A stretch of DNA of 46,632 nt, from the NCBI GenBank assembly GCA_023255625.1, contig JAHFLF010000005.1, positions 1 to 46,632 of the forward strand, in the 5' to 3' direction. The translations under genes and the position numbers were made by a program. Below are positions 30,395 through 39,020 of the stretch, one piece after another (positions within the stretch are counted from its first letter, which is position 1; every line of letters begins with the position of its first letter). Below the pieces are notes generated by a model. It worked only from the letters and a program-made list of their open reading frames with translations. It had not been told where the DNA came from and did no database searches. This DNA comes from Candidatus Harrisonbacteria bacterium (GTDB taxonomy: Bacteria > Patescibacteriota > Minisyncoccia > UBA6257 > 1-14-0-10-44-23).

Positions 30395-31015
30395 ATGATC
30401 ATTTTTGATTTTGACGGGGTGATAGTGAATACCTTTGATCTTCTGCGTGATTTGACGCGGCGATTTGACGGCGTTGATGTTGCAGTTGATGAGTATAAAT
30501 CATTTTTTGATGGGCATCTTTTTGAACATCCCCGCCGCGCAGAATTTAAATCATTTGATGACCCTGTCTTAAAGAAGAAGTTTTATGACGGGTACCGGGC
30601 GGAACTTCCAATGCATAACCTAGTATCTGGAATTGATCATGTTATTTCCGGTCTTGCTGCGCAGCACTCTCTTCATATTGTGACGAGTGGAGACGAAAAA
30701 AGTATCAGTCTGTATCTGGCACAGCAAAACTTGCTGCCTCATTTTAAGAGCGTGCTCGGGTGGCAAACCTCCGAAAGTAAGGTTGAGAAATTTCGGCTAT
30801 TGGGCGTTGATACGAAAACAGCGCATGAACATTTTTTTGTTACTGATACGCTTGGTGACTTGCTCCAAGCGGCACAGATCGGATTGCCTTCAATTGGCGT
30901 TTCGTGGGGATTTCATGATGAGGTGCGGCTTGCCCGTGGCAATCCGCTGGCGGTTGTGCATACGCCAGAGCAACTTATCGCTACGCTTGCACGCCACTAC
31001 GCTAATAGCTCGTAG
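30395..31015 (+). CDS. HAD-family hydrolase
   Basis: 206 aa. HAD motifs: I DFDGVIVNT (about 5-13; the second Asp is the DxD acid), II VTSGDEKS, III Lys in SESKVEKF, IV TDTLGDLLQA. The cap helices lie between I and II, like phosphoglycolate phosphatase-type enzymes. Its position after ribE-ribH might point to the riboflavin-pathway phosphatase step, but that is inference. ATG 30395 is preferred over TTG 30389. Converges with the next small gene, with a 14-nt overlap. Confidence 0.87.
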   Translation: MIIFDFDGVIVNTFDLLRDLTRRFDGVDVAVDEYKSFFDGHLFEHPRRAEFKSFDDPVLKKKFYDGYRAELPMHNLVSGIDHVISGLAAQHSLHIVTSGDEKSISLYLAQQNLLPHFKSVLGWQTSESKVEKFRLLGVDTKTAHEHFFVTDTLGDLLQAAQIGLPSIGVSWGFHDEVRLARGNPLAVVHTPEQLIATLARHYANSS

Positions 31016-31196
31016 AACTACCGTTTGGCAAAGTCACAGTGACATTGACGCCGGGCTGGTTAGTCTCCGACTGCTTGGCCGGTAGATAGCGCCAGAGCAA
31101 AAATCCTGCTACGGCAATAACAATAATTAAGACAACAACCATCAGCGCGTTGCTGCTGGAGTCGCCCTCGTGAATTTCGTGAATAACATCCGCCAT
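31002..31196 (-). CDS. Small single-pass membrane protein
   Basis: 64 aa. Polar start (MADVIHEIHEGDSSSN), one membrane helix (about 18-35: LMVVVLIIVIAVAGFLLW), then a Thr/Val-rich end (GVNVTVTLPNGS). Common CPR architecture, no named family. Convergent with the HAD gene. Confidence 0.65.
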   Translation of the reverse strand: MADVIHEIHEGDSSSNALMVVVLIIVIAVAGFLLWRYLPAKQSETNQPGVNVTVTLPNGSSTSY

Positions 31197-31297
31197 AATA
31201 ATGATTTGTTTAACTTGATAACTGTCTAATAGATATGACGCATGAAGCCGGCTGTATGTTACAGTGATATACTCAAGAATATACTTCAGGTAATCTT

Positions 31298-32368
31298 ATG
31301 AAACCAAGCTGGAAATTTTATTTGACTGGCAAGGCCGCGCAGCATGCGATGCTCAAGGCCTGCAAGCTCGCGCAGAAGTCAATTGATATTGAGCAGTATA
31401 TTTTTGAAGATGATGAGATTGGCAGATCCTTCGCCACTGTTTTGATGGAAAAAGCAAAAGCCGGCGTGCGGGTGCGTTTACTAGCCGATGTGGTCGGCAG
31501 CCACTCTCTTTTTGTTTCTGATCTTTCAACCGAGCTTTCAAATTCGGGAGTGCAGATACAATTTTTTAACGAGATACAAGCATGGTTGCCGCATAAAGTT
31601 TCGAACTGGTTTTTACGGGATCACCGTAAGTTAATGCTGATAGATGAGGCAGAGGGCTGGACCGGCGGTGTTGGAATCAGTATTTTCATGTCTGCATGGA
31701 GAGATACGCATGTCATGGTTACCGGCGCCGTTGTGGCGCAAATGATTCAGTCTTTTGACAAGATGTGGATTATGACTCGAAGAGGCAGACGCTCGGTTAG
31801 TTTGGAGCCGGCGGCATCGGCAGGCGCCATGCAGTTTCTTGCAAATGCACCGAAACGGCATCAGCGTTTTATTTATTATGCAATCTTAGATGCGATTAAA
31901 AATGCCAAAGAATATATATATTTGGCAACTCCATATTTTATTCCCAATCGTAAATTATTTAGAGCGTTAAAGCGTGCGCGTAAGCGCGGCGTAATTGTAA
32001 AATTGATAGTTCCCAAGGATTCTGACCAGCCATTGGTTGACCTGGCCTGCCGTTCTTATTTTTGGTTGACCCTACGGGCCGGCATGCAAATTTTCCAATA
32101 TGAACCATCTATGATGCACGCCAAAACAATTGTTGTGGACGGCGCGTGGAGCATGATTGGCAGCTGTAACCTAGATAATTTAAGTCTTCTACTGAATTAT
32201 GAAGATGCCCTCATCGTCAAAGAAAAAAAATTTATAAATGAGTTGCGCAAGCATTTTGAAGAAGATCTAAGGAACGCTACTGAAATAAAGCAGGAAGGTT
32301 GGCATGACCGGCCGCTCGGGGATAAGTTTTTGGAGGGGCTGACCTGGCCGCTTCATCGGCTGATGTAA
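31298..32368 (+). CDS. Phospholipase D / cardiolipin synthase family protein
   Basis: 356 aa with two HKD motifs: HRKLMLIDEAEGWTGGVGIS (about 109) and HAKTIVVDGAWSMIGSCNLD (about 275). These form one active site for phosphatidyl transfer. It lacks the N-terminal membrane helices of ClsA and resembles ClsB-type enzymes. Likely makes cardiolipin or a related lipid at the inner membrane face. The stop overlaps the left arm of the H2 hairpin. Confidence 0.9.
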   Translation: MKPSWKFYLTGKAAQHAMLKACKLAQKSIDIEQYIFEDDEIGRSFATVLMEKAKAGVRVRLLADVVGSHSLFVSDLSTELSNSGVQIQFFNEIQAWLPHKVSNWFLRDHRKLMLIDEAEGWTGGVGISIFMSAWRDTHVMVTGAVVAQMIQSFDKMWIMTRRGRRSVSLEPAASAGAMQFLANAPKRHQRFIYYAILDAIKNAKEYIYLATPYFIPNRKLFRALKRARKRGVIVKLIVPKDSDQPLVDLACRSYFWLTLRAGMQIFQYEPSMMHAKTIVVDGAWSMIGSCNLDNLSLLLNYEDALIVKEKKFINELRKHFEEDLRNATEIKQEGWHDRPLGDKFLEGLTWPLHRLM

Positions 32369-32443
32369 ACACGGGGCCGAATTATATTTTTGACAGGGCC
32401 CACCGTAAACGGATTGTCAAAAATATAATTCGGCCCCGTGTTT
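32367..32443. repeat. Conserved-loop hairpin H2: 29-bp perfect stem, 19-nt loop
   Basis: Arms 32367-32395 and 32415-32443 are exact complements. Loop 32396-32414 reads GGGCCCACCGTAAACGGAT, differing from H1 at two bases only. The left arm includes the last two bases of the PLD-gene stop codon. Confidence 0.95.
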
Positions 32444-32506
32444 GCGCGTTACCTTATTCCGCATTATGCTGAAATAAAAAAGATTAAATATGGTAGTATA
32501 TATGAC

Positions 32507-33304
32507 ATGCCGATTATAGAAGTTGAGAATCTCGTTAAGAAGTTTGGTGATTTCACAGCGGTGAATGACATCTCGTTTTCGGTTGAGCCGGGCGAGATTT
32601 TTGCATTTCTGGGGCCGAACGGCGCCGGTAAATCAACGACGATTAAAATGCTTACGACAATTTTGAAGCCGACAAGCGGCAGTGCAAAGGTTGCCGGGTA
32701 TGATATCTCGACACGGCGTGATGCTGTGCGCCACTCATTCGGTATTGTTTTCCAGGATCCGAGCGTTGACGACGAACTGACTTGCTGGGAAAACATGGAT
32801 TTTCACGGCATTTTGTATGGGATGCCAAAAGAGCTACGGCACAAACGGATTACAGATATGCTCGGGCTGATTGAACTTTTGGATCGGAAAGATGATTTGG
32901 TAAAAACATTTTCCGGCGGTATGCGCCGGCGCTTAGAGATTGCGCGCGGGCTCGTTCATCACCCAAAAATTTTATATTTGGACGAGCCGACAATTGGTCT
33001 TGATCCGCAGACTCGTAACCATATCTGGAGTTATATAAAGAAAATCAATGAACAGGAGGGGATGACAATCTTTTTTACGACGCACCACATGGAGGAGGTG
33101 GAACGGGCAGCTCACAAAGTCGCGATTATTGATCATGGCGCAATTGTTGCTCGGGGCACACCGGCAGAGTTAATTGCGCAAACAAAAACCACGACTCTTG
33201 AAGAGGCATTTCTGAAGTTGACCGGGCACGGCATTCGCGAGGAGGAGGCGAGTGGCACTGATGCGGCGCGCCGCCAAAGACAGATGTGGAGCGGCCGTCG
33301 CTAA
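32507..33304 (+). CDS. ABC-2-type exporter, ATP-binding subunit
   Basis: 265 aa. Walker A GPNGAGKSTT, Q-loop FQDPSVDD, signature FSGGMRRRLEIARG, Walker B ILYLDEPTIGLD, H-loop TTHHMEE. The spacing and the DrrA/CcmA-like sequence (VAGYDISTRRDAVRHSFGIVFQDP) mark a drug- or lipid-exporter ATPase. The start at ATG 32507 gives MPIIEVENLVKKFG. The C-terminus is Arg-rich (RRQRQMWSGRR). Partner permease 48 nt downstream. Confidence 0.93.
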   Translation: MPIIEVENLVKKFGDFTAVNDISFSVEPGEIFAFLGPNGAGKSTTIKMLTTILKPTSGSAKVAGYDISTRRDAVRHSFGIVFQDPSVDDELTCWENMDFHGILYGMPKELRHKRITDMLGLIELLDRKDDLVKTFSGGMRRRLEIARGLVHHPKILYLDEPTIGLDPQTRNHIWSYIKKINEQEGMTIFFTTHHMEEVERAAHKVAIIDHGAIVARGTPAELIAQTKTTTLEEAFLKLTGHGIREEEASGTDAARRQRQMWSGRR

Positions 33305-33309
33305 TTTTG

Positions 33310-33345
33310 ACCAACTAACCAGCCAACTGACTAACCAACTAACTA
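33310..33345. repeat. 'CAACTAACTAA' word repeat
   Basis: ACCAACTAACCAGCCAACTG followed by ACTAACCAACTAACTA between the two ABC genes. Same family as 10146-10261. Confidence 0.65.
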
Positions 33346-33351
33346 CACCCT

Positions 33352-34098
33352 ATGTCCGCAATCTATGTACTCTGGCTTCGGCAGTTAAAGCGATATTGGC
33401 GCTCGCCTATGCGCATCATTGGTTCGCTTGGTCAGCCGGTGCTGCTGCTTGTTGCACTTGGGTTTGGTCTGGGGCCGGTTTTTGAAAAAGCGGGTACAAG
33501 TAATTATCTGCAGATGCTTGCTCCGGGTGTTATCGCCGGCGGCATTCTGTTTACCGCCGTCTTTTCCGGCGTTGAATTGATTATGGATCGCCAGTTTGGA
33601 TTTTTGAAAGAAACACTCGTAGCGCCGGTTTCACGGTTTAACATTATGTTTGGGCGAACACTGGGGGGAGCAACGGTTGCAGTGTTTCAGGGTATCGCTG
33701 TTTTTATTCTCGCGCTTCTCATCGGATTCCGGCCAACAAGCGTGTGGGAGATTTTCCCGGCACTTCTCGTGATGATGCTCATCGCCATTTTCTTTGCCGC
33801 ATTTGGCACAGCGCTCGCGAGTAAGATGCGAGACATGCAGGCCTTTCCGCTGATTATGAATTTTCTTATTATGCCCTGCCTGTTTTTGTCCGGCGCGTTC
33901 TTTCCGATTGACGGGCTGCCGGCGGCCATGAAAATTGTTGTAAAGTTTAATCCGCTGGCCTATGGTGTCGATGGTCTACGCGCATTTTTTACCGGCCAGA
34001 GCTATTTTGGGCTCGGGCATGACATCATAGTTCTTGTGGTTCTGGGCGCTATATTTTTGACTATTGGGGCAGTGCTATTTGAGAAGATTGAGGCATAG
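33352..34098 (+). CDS. ABC-2-type exporter, permease subunit
   Basis: 248 aa, six membrane helices. Family block: FNIMFGRTLGGATVAVFQGI, MPCLFLSGAFFPIDGLPAAMKIVVKFNPLAYGVDGLRA, the ABC-2 permease signature. Works as a dimer with the upstream ATPase; substrate (drug, lipid or glycan) unknown. Confidence 0.93.
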   Translation: MSAIYVLWLRQLKRYWRSPMRIIGSLGQPVLLLVALGFGLGPVFEKAGTSNYLQMLAPGVIAGGILFTAVFSGVELIMDRQFGFLKETLVAPVSRFNIMFGRTLGGATVAVFQGIAVFILALLIGFRPTSVWEIFPALLVMMLIAIFFAAFGTALASKMRDMQAFPLIMNFLIMPCLFLSGAFFPIDGLPAAMKIVVKFNPLAYGVDGLRAFFTGQSYFGLGHDIIVLVVLGAIFLTIGAVLFEKIEA

Positions 34099-34174
34099 CG
34101 ATAGTTATTCTGAAAAGCTGTTGTATAATTATTTGATAGCCGTTAGCGCAGTTTTTCTGCGCTATAAATTATTT

Positions 34175-34882
34175 ATGAGTCCTTTTGAATTTACTGGTTC
34201 GCAGACAGTTGAAACACATACTGGCCGCCTAAGACGGCTTCTTGAGGCATACAGCGAGCGATATAGTGCTTGTTTGGATGCTTTTTGTGATCGCGCAAAT
34301 TCGACGCTGGATGATTTGTATGCAGTTTTTTGGGAGGGCGGGATTATTGACCGGCTCTCTCCGGAAAATCACGAAGAAAGAGTGGCGCGTCGTTCTCTGG
34401 GTAAAGATGTTTTCGAGGGAGACAAAGATGCTCCAGAATTATTTTGGCGGCTTTTGTATGTCTGCGCCCAGGTTGATCATGTTGGTAGAAGCGGGATTGG
34501 CGAACGATCAACTTGGTTTAGCCGACCGGTTGAATTTACTGTCCAGAAATTACTTAATGTCGATCATGATTTATTTGATTCGCTTTTTGGAACTGAAGAG
34601 GACAGGAAAAATCCGGACGAGGTTTTGCTGCAGGCCACCAGAGAGCGGGCGATTCGGGCTCTGGAGCTGCTTGGCGAAATCCCGCATTTAGAATATTTGC
34701 CAATTGGTGCTCGCGGGCAATACGCTGGAATTCCAGTTGAAATACACGGGTATACACCGGACGGACTAGTAGTTTTGCATACGCAGGATAAGCAGGACTA
34801 TGCCACTTTGATCAATAAAAATCCGCGCCGAAGCAGCGCGGTAGTAGCTTGTGATTTAGATGCAGCGGCCTTTGTCGGTTAG
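34175..34882 (+). CDS. Hypothetical soluble protein
   Basis: 235 aa, not recognised. Helical and charged N-terminal half (THTGRLRRLLEAYSERYSACLDAF), middle with RERAIRALELLGEI, end with beta strands (GIPVEIHGYTPDGLVVLHT). The start ATG 34175 follows a small hairpin AGCGCAG/CTGCGCT (34145-34163). It precedes the PurH-like cassette. Confidence 0.65.
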   Translation: MSPFEFTGSQTVETHTGRLRRLLEAYSERYSACLDAFCDRANSTLDDLYAVFWEGGIIDRLSPENHEERVARRSLGKDVFEGDKDAPELFWRLLYVCAQVDHVGRSGIGERSTWFSRPVEFTVQKLLNVDHDLFDSLFGTEEDRKNPDEVLLQATRERAIRALELLGEIPHLEYLPIGARGQYAGIPVEIHGYTPDGLVVLHTQDKQDYATLINKNPRRSSAVVACDLDAAAFVG

Positions 34883-34893
34883 CTTGCTGCTGC

Positions 34894-34922
34894 TTGACGC
34901 TGGTTTTTGGGAGGCGTAGGGT
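34894..34922 (+). promoter_or_regulatory. Promoter of the PurH-like cassette gene
   Basis: TTGACG, 17-nt spacer, TAGGGT; about 40 nt of leader with AGGGAGG 8 nt before the GTG at 34970. Confidence 0.6.
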
Positions 34923-34969
34923 AAGCGTGTTCGCTGGCAATCCGCTGGCGAGATAGGGAGGATGGAAAC

Positions 34970-35665
34970 GTGCACAAGACTGCTCTCCTTGCTGTGGCCG
35001 ACAAGACCGAGATCCGGCGTTTCGCCGAGAACCTGCTTCTGGTAGGCGGAGCCAACCAGATCGTGGCCTCGGACGGAACTGCCAAGGATCTGGCGCGTCA
35101 TACGCGCATGACCGGCAGGAAGAAGCCGGACGGTACGGACGAAGAGGTTCGCATCATTCCCGAGGGGGTGCTGATGCGCGTCCAGGACATCACTGGAGTC
35201 CCGCCCATGCTCGATCATCGGGTGGTGACGCTGCACCACAAGATTCACGCGGGTGTCCTGGCCCGTCGCGACCAGCGCGAAGAGCTCGAGGCCACCGGTG
35301 GGCGCTGGATCGACGTGGTCTGCGTCGACCTCTACCCGCTCGCGCCACGTGTGGCCGAGGCCAAGCAGAAGTTCATCTCCGGCGAACTCACGGCTGAGGC
35401 CGCTGGGAAGTCCGTCATGGAGAAGATGGACGTGGGTGGCCCGACGCTGATCCGCGGTGGAGCCAAGACCGCAGTCGAGGGGAGGTACGTGCTCACGAGT
35501 CTGGACCATCGGCGGCGTTTCCTCGACCATCTCCGATGCGGTTCCCCGCGTGACCTTTCCTTCCGCATGGACCTGGCGGAGGAGGCGATCGCCTACGCCC
35601 AGCGGTACGACGACGAATGGCTTGCGTTCCTCCGCAGCCTCAACCAGGCCGGCGCCTTCGTCTAA
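34970..35665 (+). CDS. GC-rich cassette gene: PurH N-terminal (IMP cyclohydrolase-like) protein
   Basis: 231 aa matching the MGS-like IMP cyclohydrolase domain of PurH: ALLAVADKTEIRRFAENLL, ASDGTAKDL, ITGVPPMLDHRVVTLHHKIHAGVLARRD, VVCVDLYPLAP, and EKMDVGGPTLIRGGAKT. The AICAR transformylase half is missing. Several family residues differ (SVSDKT to AVADKT, GRVKTLHP to HRVVTLHH, AAKN to GAKT), so it may bind ligand without full catalysis. No other purine genes are near. GC-rich codons, own promoter, GGGAGG site before GTG 34970 and GC-rich terminator: same build as the other cassettes. Confidence 0.78.
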   Translation: MHKTALLAVADKTEIRRFAENLLLVGGANQIVASDGTAKDLARHTRMTGRKKPDGTDEEVRIIPEGVLMRVQDITGVPPMLDHRVVTLHHKIHAGVLARRDQREELEATGGRWIDVVCVDLYPLAPRVAEAKQKFISGELTAEAAGKSVMEKMDVGGPTLIRGGAKTAVEGRYVLTSLDHRRRFLDHLRCGSPRDLSFRMDLAEEAIAYAQRYDDEWLAFLRSLNQAGAFV

Positions 35666-35685
35666 GCGCCACAGAAGTAGCACTT

Positions 35686-35720
35686 GCGGGGCGGCCTGGT
35701 CGACAGACAGGCCGCCCCGC
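35686..35720 (+). terminator. GC-rich terminator of the PurH-like cassette gene
   Basis: 13-bp perfect stem GCGGGGCGGCCTG, 9-nt loop, then AGAATTTT. Confidence 0.85.
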
Positions 35721-35739
35721 AGAATTTTCTATTCTCTGC

Positions 35740-35768
35740 TTGAAACTTATTCGCATGATTTTTGTAAT
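35740..35768 (+). promoter_or_regulatory. Promoter of glmS
   Basis: TTGAAA, 17 nt, TGTAAT, giving about 55 nt of leader. No glmS ribozyme core in this short leader. Confidence 0.6.
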
Positions 35769-35828
35769 AAAATATGTGATATAGTTGATGGATTAAAAAG
35801 TGATCAACCCAATTTTTACTAAATTTTC

Positions 35829-37679
35829 ATGTGCGGAATTGTCGGCTACATAGGTAAAAGAGATGCCCTGCCGATTTTGATTAACGGGCTTAAGCGACTG
35901 GAGTATCGGGGTTATGACTCCTCGGGCGTGGTTGTGCTGGACGAAAAGACAAACGTGTATGTTAAGCGGGCAGTTGGTAAAGTTGCCGAGCTGGAAAAAT
36001 CAATCAATGGTTCTGATTGGTTGAGACCCGGGCTGGGTATTGCTCACACTCGCTGGGCAACACATGGTGAACCTAGCGAACGCAATGCTCATCCTCATGC
36101 AGATACCGACAATAATTTTTGGGTAGTGCATAACGGGATTATTGAAAACTACAAAGAGCTCAAAGATGAACTAATTTCAGAAGGAGTTGATTTTCGATCT
36201 GATACTGATACTGAAGTGTTGGCTCATCTGATTGCAAAGTATTATAACGGTCAGCCGAGCAGTCCCGGGCGTTTTTTTGATGCAGTTAAAAAAACTTTGC
36301 AGCGCGTACGCGGCACTTACGGTATTGCCGTTGTCAGCAAATTTGAACCGGATAAGATTATTGCCGCGCGTAATAGTAGTCCGCTACTCATTGGTATCGG
36401 CGATGGCGAGCACATGGTGGCCTCTGATGCCTCGGCGATTATTCACCTGACTAAGAGCGTGATTTATCTGGATGATCATGAGATCGCCGAAATTCGGCGT
36501 GATGGATTTAGAATTGAGACACTCGATGGCAACTCTACGACTCGTAAGCCGTCGCTTTTAGAGTGGGATGCGGCAAAAATTGAAAAACTTGGACACGACC
36601 ACTTTATGCATAAGGAGATTTTTGAAATTCCCGAGGTTATCGAAAATTCGATTCGTGGGCGGCTGATTTTAGATGAGGGTCGGGCCAAACTTGGCGGCAT
36701 CGAAGACGCGAAGGACACACTTCGCAAAATTGAAAGGATCATTATCGCTGGCTGCGGTACGGCCAATGTTGCCGGCCGCGTGACCGAATATATGTTGGAA
36801 GAGTATGCAGGAATTCCGACCGAGGTAGATGCTGCTTCAGAATTTCGATACCGCAAACCGGTTTTTACGAAAAATAATTTGCTTCTGGCCATTTCTCAAT
36901 CCGGAGAAACAGCTGATACTTTGGCGGCTATTAAAGAGGCAAAAGAAAAGGGCATATCTACTATGGGTATAGTGAACGCAGTCGGAAGTTCGATTGCGCG
37001 CGACACTGATTTTGGTATTTACAATCATGCCGGGCCAGAGATCAGCGTCGCCTCAACCAAGGCCTTTGTTTCGCAGCTTGTCGTTGCTGCTCTTTTTACA
37101 ATTTTTATGGGTCGGCAGCGCGAGATGTCTTTGACAATGGGAAAGAGAATTGGCGAACAGCTCAAGGAATTGCCGAATTTAGTGAAAAAAGTACTGGCAC
37201 AAGAAAATATAATTATTGAAATTGCCAAGAAGTATAAAGACATGCCGGCAATTTTAACTCTTGGCCGAAAATATAATGCGCCGCTGGCCACCGAAGCGGC
37301 AATAAAGTTCAGAGAGATTTGTTATGTGCCGGCGATTGATCTGCCGGCTGGCGAGATGAAGCACGGCACCATTGCTCTCATTGATGAAAAATTTCCAAGT
37401 CTTGTCATAGCACCGCAGGACAGTGTGTATGAGAAGATACAATCAAACATCGAGCAGATTTCCGCTCGCCGCGGGCCGATTATTGCGATTACCACCGAAG
37501 GCAACGAGGAGATAAAGAAGTTTGCGCAGGATGTTATCTACATTCCGAAGACGCTGGAGATGTTGACACCTATTTTAGCCGTTGTTCCAATCTATCTTTT
37601 GACTTATCACATCGCCCGGCTCAAGGGACACGAGATAGATAAGCCAAGGAATCTTGCGAAAAGTGTTACTGTGGAATAA
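35829..37679 (+). CDS. glmS: Glucosamine-fructose-6-phosphate aminotransferase
   Basis: 616 aa. Makes glucosamine-6-phosphate from fructose-6-phosphate and Gln, the first step to UDP-GlcNAc for peptidoglycan. N-terminal glutaminase MCGIVGYIGKRDALPILINGLKRLEYRGYDSSG with catalytic Cys2; HTRWATHGEPSERNAHPH follows. Two SIS isomerase domains: IIAGCGTANVAGRVTEYMLEEYAGI and LTLGRKYNAPLATEAAIKFREI. C-terminus DKPRNLAKSVTVE is the family end. Full length. Confidence 0.97.
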   Translation: MCGIVGYIGKRDALPILINGLKRLEYRGYDSSGVVVLDEKTNVYVKRAVGKVAELEKSINGSDWLRPGLGIAHTRWATHGEPSERNAHPHADTDNNFWVVHNGIIENYKELKDELISEGVDFRSDTDTEVLAHLIAKYYNGQPSSPGRFFDAVKKTLQRVRGTYGIAVVSKFEPDKIIAARNSSPLLIGIGDGEHMVASDASAIIHLTKSVIYLDDHEIAEIRRDGFRIETLDGNSTTRKPSLLEWDAAKIEKLGHDHFMHKEIFEIPEVIENSIRGRLILDEGRAKLGGIEDAKDTLRKIERIIIAGCGTANVAGRVTEYMLEEYAGIPTEVDAASEFRYRKPVFTKNNLLLAISQSGETADTLAAIKEAKEKGISTMGIVNAVGSSIARDTDFGIYNHAGPEISVASTKAFVSQLVVAALFTIFMGRQREMSLTMGKRIGEQLKELPNLVKKVLAQENIIIEIAKKYKDMPAILTLGRKYNAPLATEAAIKFREICYVPAIDLPAGEMKHGTIALIDEKFPSLVIAPQDSVYEKIQSNIEQISARRGPIIAITTEGNEEIKKFAQDVIYIPKTLEMLTPILAVVPIYLLTYHIARLKGHEIDKPRNLAKSVTVE

Positions 37680-37691
37680 ATAGAAAGTGAG

Positions 37692-37725
37692 AGCCCCGCG
37701 CGTGCCAACTGGCGCGCGCGGGGCT
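37692..37725. terminator. GC-rich terminator shared by glmS and the 70-aa gene
   Basis: 15-bp stem with one G-U pair (AGCCCCGCGCGTGCC), AACT loop, 12 nt after the glmS stop. In the minus direction it closes the 70-aa gene. Confidence 0.8.
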
Positions 37726-37753
37726 TCGGCTAGAGCCGCCAGAGAAGAAGATG

Positions 37754-37966
37754 CTAGGCGGCTCCGCTGGGAGAAGTGGGGCGGCAGCGACAGCCCCGGT
37801 CGTAGGCGATGTCCTGGTGTTGCGGCAGCAGGAGGCAGCCCTCGGGGATCGGGGGTTTCGGATCGCCGCGCCTTCCGGCGATCCAGGCCGCGGTGAGAAC
37901 CGCGCTCACCGCATACATAGGCGGCAGGACATCCCGTTCCTCGGGGGTCAGGACTAGTTCGTGCAT
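37754..37966 (-). CDS. GC-rich cassette gene: 70-aa protein of unknown function
   Basis: 70 aa: MHELVLTPEERDVLPPMYAV, then a short hydrophobic stretch (SAVLTAAWIAG), a Pro-rich segment and CRCRPTSPSGAA. Not recognised. It has GGAGGT 5 nt before the ATG, a TTGCAT-17-TATTCT promoter, GC-rich codons and a shared GC-rich terminator, so it is likely real despite its size. Confidence 0.6.
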   Translation of the reverse strand: MHELVLTPEERDVLPPMYAVSAVLTAAWIAGRRGDPKPPIPEGCLLLPQHQDIAYDRGCRCRPTSPSGAA

Positions 37967-37983
37967 GATGCACCTCCATTTTC

Positions 37984-38012
37984 AGAATACAGCGCTCTCA
38001 AAATTGATGCAA
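37984..38012 (-). promoter_or_regulatory. Promoter of the 70-aa cassette gene
   Basis: Minus strand TTGCAT, 17 nt, TATTCT, 17 nt before the ATG with GGAGGT between. Confidence 0.6.
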
Positions 38013-38018
38013 CAGTGT

Positions 38019-39014
38019 TTACAAGTCGATGATTTTCTTGAGAACTGACAGAACTTTTTTTGGATCGGCCCGAAAGGGACCGCTATCAGTGTTCCAATTG
38101 GCAAGTATCGGGCGGACATGTTTTGGAAAATTTTGAGTGTCCGGTTTTGCGAATCGTGGATTGATTCGCGCGAACTGCTTGAGCGCCGAACTTCGGACGC
38201 TTTGAGTAACAATCGCAACATCTATGACGGCTGTGCCGGCTTGCCCGTCCTTTGGCGAGGCATATCGCTCAAAAGTTTTTACAAAATCGCTGGCCGCAAA
38301 TCCGTCCGACTCGCCGCGCTTAGTTACGGAATTTACAAACATAATAACTTTTGCTTTTGTTTTTTGTAGTGCTTCTGGCATACCCCTAATAACTAGATTA
38401 GCGATGATTGAGGAATAGATGTCGCCGACACTTACCAAAACAAAGTCTGCCTGCGCAATGGCTTTCTTGACGCGAGGGTGAATCGTTGCCACCGGGTCGG
38501 TAAAAAGGCGTTTGATTGGCGCGCGTTTTCCGGATGGGATATCAATATGCGTCTCTCCGCAGATAACGCTACTGTCTTCAAGTTCTGCGCAAAGTGTGGT
38601 TAATTTTTTAGTAGCCGGATAAATTTTATCGCGCACATCCAGCATCTGCGCGGCCATCGCAATAGCTTCATCAAAGTCACCGGTCTCTTCAAAGAAAGAG
38701 GCGATGGCAAGGTTGCCCACGGTCTGACCCTTCATTTCGCCTGACGGATAGCGGTACAAGAAATTTTCTTTGAGTTTTTTATTTTTTGAACCCGCCCCGG
38801 CGGGTAAATATGACAAAGCGACAAGTGCACGGCGAAAATCACCGGGTGCGATCATATTGAATTTTTCACGGCACCAGCCGCCGCTCCCGCCATCATCAGT
38901 TGCGGGTAGAATTGCGGTGATGTTGGCGCGTCCACGTAGTACCGATAGTAATTCAGACCCGCCGGATCCGCCGCAGAGCACAACGATTTTTTTCAGTTTT
39001 CTCTTTTGAGTCAT
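38019..39014 (-). CDS. YvcK/CofD-like protein (gluconeogenesis factor family)
   Basis: 331 aa. YvcK-type protein that binds UDP-sugars and links carbon metabolism to wall synthesis and shape. Seen: VVLCGGSGGSELLSVLRG, ITAILPATDDGGSGGWCREKF, APGDFRRALVAL, MKGQTVGNLAIASFFEETGDF, and KVIMFVNSVTKRGESDGF. LPAGAGSKNKKLK, between two conserved blocks, is encoded over a perfect GC hairpin (38791-38804) and may be an insertion. Placed beside glmS, which makes the precursor of the sugar it senses. Leaderless-type promoter. Confidence 0.88.
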   Translation of the reverse strand: MTQKRKLKKIVVLCGGSGGSELLSVLRGRANITAILPATDDGGSGGWCREKFNMIAPGDFRRALVALSYLPAGAGSKNKKLKENFLYRYPSGEMKGQTVGNLAIASFFEETGDFDEAIAMAAQMLDVRDKIYPATKKLTTLCAELEDSSVICGETHIDIPSGKRAPIKRLFTDPVATIHPRVKKAIAQADFVLVSVGDIYSSIIANLVIRGMPEALQKTKAKVIMFVNSVTKRGESDGFAASDFVKTFERYASPKDGQAGTAVIDVAIVTQSVRSSALKQFARINPRFAKPDTQNFPKHVRPILANWNTDSGPFRADPKKVLSVLKKIIDL

Positions 39015-39020
39015 TGGAAT

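Noticed and set aside
35769-35828. glmS ribozyme
   Set aside because: The leader of about 55 nt is too short and lacks the conserved core pairing.
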